From positions 1 through 35,915 of the forward strand of contig JAQXNC010000002.1 of the NCBI GenBank assembly GCA_029097145.1: 35,915 nucleotides of DNA, written 5' to 3'. The notes below the pieces were generated by a model. That model ran no database searches, was not told where the DNA came from, and saw only the letters and a program-made list of their open reading frames with translations. Numbering within the stretch: position 1 is the first letter of the stretch; every line of letters begins with the position of its first letter. A program made the translations under genes and the position numbers. The stretch comes from Bacillota bacterium (GTDB lineage Bacteria > Bacillota_I > Bacilli_A > Erysipelotrichales > Erysipelotrichaceae). Of the stretch, positions 34,532-35,915 are shown piece after piece.

Positions 34532-35699
34532 AAATACACATTTTATAGATTTCGATAATATCTTTTTCATCAAGCGGCACATATGATGCCTTCAGTTTTT
34601 GATTTCGATTAGCATGTAGTGCCATCTTTTCAAAATTTATATCATCAATTCCAAGTTCAGTTAATGTCATTGGCAAAGATGTTGATCTGATATACTCCTC
34701 GAATGCTTCAATACCTCTTATGGATAAATCATATGAATCTTCACCCATTAAACCCATAACGTTTCTGGCAAATCTTGAAAATCTTTTAATTGTTTTAGCG
34801 TCTTTTTGCAGTATATAACGCATCCATCTTGGAGTAAGAATGGCTAAACCCGCACCATGTGTGATGTCGTAATAAGCTGATAGTTCATGTTCCATGGAAT
34901 GACAAGGCCATGGAACTTTTCTTTTACCATATTCAGGTATTCCTGAGCAGGCTATCGATGAACAGTGCATAAGATTAGCTCTGGCAACATAATCATCACT
35001 GTCACTTAGGGCTACAGGTGTGTATTTCATTACAGTTCTCAAGATACTTTCGGCTATATCATCAGCCAGATCACTATCGTCACTATCAGAAAAATAGCCT
35101 TCGATCACATGTGACATGATGTCGAATGAGCCAGCTGCCGTCTGATAATCAGATACAGAAAAAGTATATGTCGGATCACAGAAAGAAACTCTGGGATATG
35201 TATAAGAATTACCCATTTTTTCATTGGTATCAAGATTTGAAATAACACCAACACCATCAAATTCAGAACCAGTCGCACTTAGAGTAAGGATATCTATAAG
35301 TGGTAATGATTTTTTCAAGGATCTTGGTCCTTTAACCATTTCCCATAAATCACCATCGTAATAATAACCTGATGCGATTGCTTTGGCACAATCAATAGTC
35401 GATCCTCCACCGACCGCCAGTATTACATCACATTTAAACTCACGACAGAGCTTTACACCTTCTATTACTGATTCAATCCTTGGATTTGGTTCAATACCAC
35501 TAAGCTCAGTATATTCAAAATTACCAGTATTTAATATATCGATTATTTTCTGATATAAACCTATTCGTTTTATTGATCCACCACCATATGCCAAAAGAAT
35601 CTTATTTCCATATTTTCTCAGTTCTTCATCAAGATGTTTAATCACATCTTTACCAAAATAATATTTGGTTGGTATATCATGAATAAAGTTTTCAATCAT
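34530..35699 (-). CDS. Iron-containing alcohol dehydrogenase (butanol dehydrogenase-like)
   Basis: The 389-aa group III alcohol dehydrogenase has the nucleotide-binding GGGS at 97-100 (AVGGGSTIDCAKAIA) and probable metal ligands D193 and H197 (SFDIMSHVIEG), H267 and H281 (PCHSMEHELSAYYDITHGAGLAIL). The N-terminus, FIHDIPTKYYFGKDVI, and the HSMEHELSA block resemble NADPH-dependent butanol dehydrogenases (BdhA/YqhD type), which reduce aldehydes in fermentation or detoxification. The actual aldehyde is unknown. GAGGAG precedes the ATG. It is a single gene between the tRNA terminator and pepT. Confidence 0.9.
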   Translation of the reverse strand: MIENFIHDIPTKYYFGKDVIKHLDEELRKYGNKILLAYGGGSIKRIGLYQKIIDILNTGNFEYTELSGIEPNPRIESVIEGVKLCREFKCDVILAVGGGSTIDCAKAIASGYYYDGDLWEMVKGPRSLKKSLPLIDILTLSATGSEFDGVGVISNLDTNEKMGNSYTYPRVSFCDPTYTFSVSDYQTAAGSFDIMSHVIEGYFSDSDDSDLADDIAESILRTVMKYTPVALSDSDDYVARANLMHCSSIACSGIPEYGKRKVPWPCHSMEHELSAYYDITHGAGLAILTPRWMRYILQKDAKTIKRFSRFARNVMGLMGEDSYDLSIRGIEAFEEYIRSTSLPMTLTELGIDDINFEKMALHANRNQKLKASYVPLDEKDIIEIYKMCI

Positions 35700-35731
35700 A
35701 AATTAAATCTCCTCGTAACTATATTAAAGCA

Positions 35732-35760
35732 TAAAAAAACTTATTAGATAACTAATAAGT
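35732..35760 (-). terminator. Terminator of the tRNA operon
   Basis: A perfect 9-bp stem ACTTATTAG / CTAATAAGT with a 4-nt loop, followed by a U-run on the minus strand, lies 12 nt past the tRNA-Phe 3' end. Confidence 0.85.
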
Positions 35761-35772
35761 CAATTTATAAGA

Positions 35773-35848
35773 TGGTGGTTCCGGCCAGAGTTGAACTGGC
35801 GACACACGGATTTTCAGTCCGATGCTCTACCTGCTGAGCTACAGAACC
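35773..35848 (-). tRNA. tRNA-Phe (GAA)
   Basis: The 76-nt gene reads GGTTCTG at its 5' end and CGGAACC plus A and an encoded CCA at its 3' end. The anticodon loop is CTGAAAA, anticodon GAA. The T-stem GCCAG/CTGGC and loop TTCAACT pair properly. It is the last gene of a minus-strand tRNA cluster. Confidence 0.95.
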
Positions 35849-35851
35849 ATT

Positions 35852-35915
<64 letters not shown>

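Overview
The window is AT-rich chromosomal DNA from a low-GC Gram-positive bacterium (Bacillota). Evidence: an ezrA - cysteine desulfurase - thiI cluster close to rpsD, a T-box leader in front of leuS, a YtqA/YtqB-like pair, RqcH, ScpAB and a type VIIb-like secretion locus built on WXG100 proteins and an EssC-like ATPase. An Erysipelotrichia-like lineage is my best guess; the sequence alone does not prove it.

Layout. (1) 1-133 is the 5' end of a group II intron on the minus strand, inserted just past the terminator of add. (2) 143-3060: operon scpA-scpB-add (minus), divergent from rpiB (plus). (3) 3062-5712: leuS with a leucine T-box leader. (4) 5757-7220: radical SAM gene plus methyltransferase (MnmL/MnmM-like wobble-uridine modification). 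(5) 7221-7552: a 330-bp gap with two diverged copies of a ~115-nt element containing a GTAAGG/CCTTAC hairpin. (6) 7553-13712: a membrane-anchored phosphoesterase (plus), convergent with the operon ezrA-nifZ-thiI-pepP (minus). (7) 13797-19048: a HAD phosphatase, rpsD with a structured leader, gmk plus a C26 amidohydrolase, rqcH, and an RsuA/RluB-type pseudouridine synthase. (8) 18982-24539: a large surface glucosaminidase with a C-terminal membrane anchor, an ECF S-component with a DUF4430-like partner, and a YgiQ radical SAM gene. (9) 24557-31023: a compact type VII secretion operon: two WXG100 proteins, a large lipoprotein, an EssC-like ATPase and a small ubiquitin-like protein. No EssA, EssB or EsaA is present in it. 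(10) 31029-35699: tex, pepT and an iron alcohol dehydrogenase. (11) 35732-35915: tRNA-Phe and a partial initiator tRNA-Met, minus strand.

Cross-cutting themes. Several genes that head transcripts (starts at 5757, 7553, 16709, and on the minus strand 16663 and 21735) have a -10 hexamer exactly 6 nt before the ATG and no ribosome binding site, so they look leaderless. Extended -10 (TGn) promoters are common. tRNA modification is well represented (MnmL/M, NifZ/ThiI). Neighbouring genes overlap often, including a 67-bp same-strand overlap (glucosaminidase/rluB) and tail-to-tail overlaps. The strongest candidate for an undescribed system is the reduced type VII secretion operon with its unrecognised lipoprotein and an EssC with a single intact P-loop. 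The duplicated hairpin element at 7229-7520 comes second.
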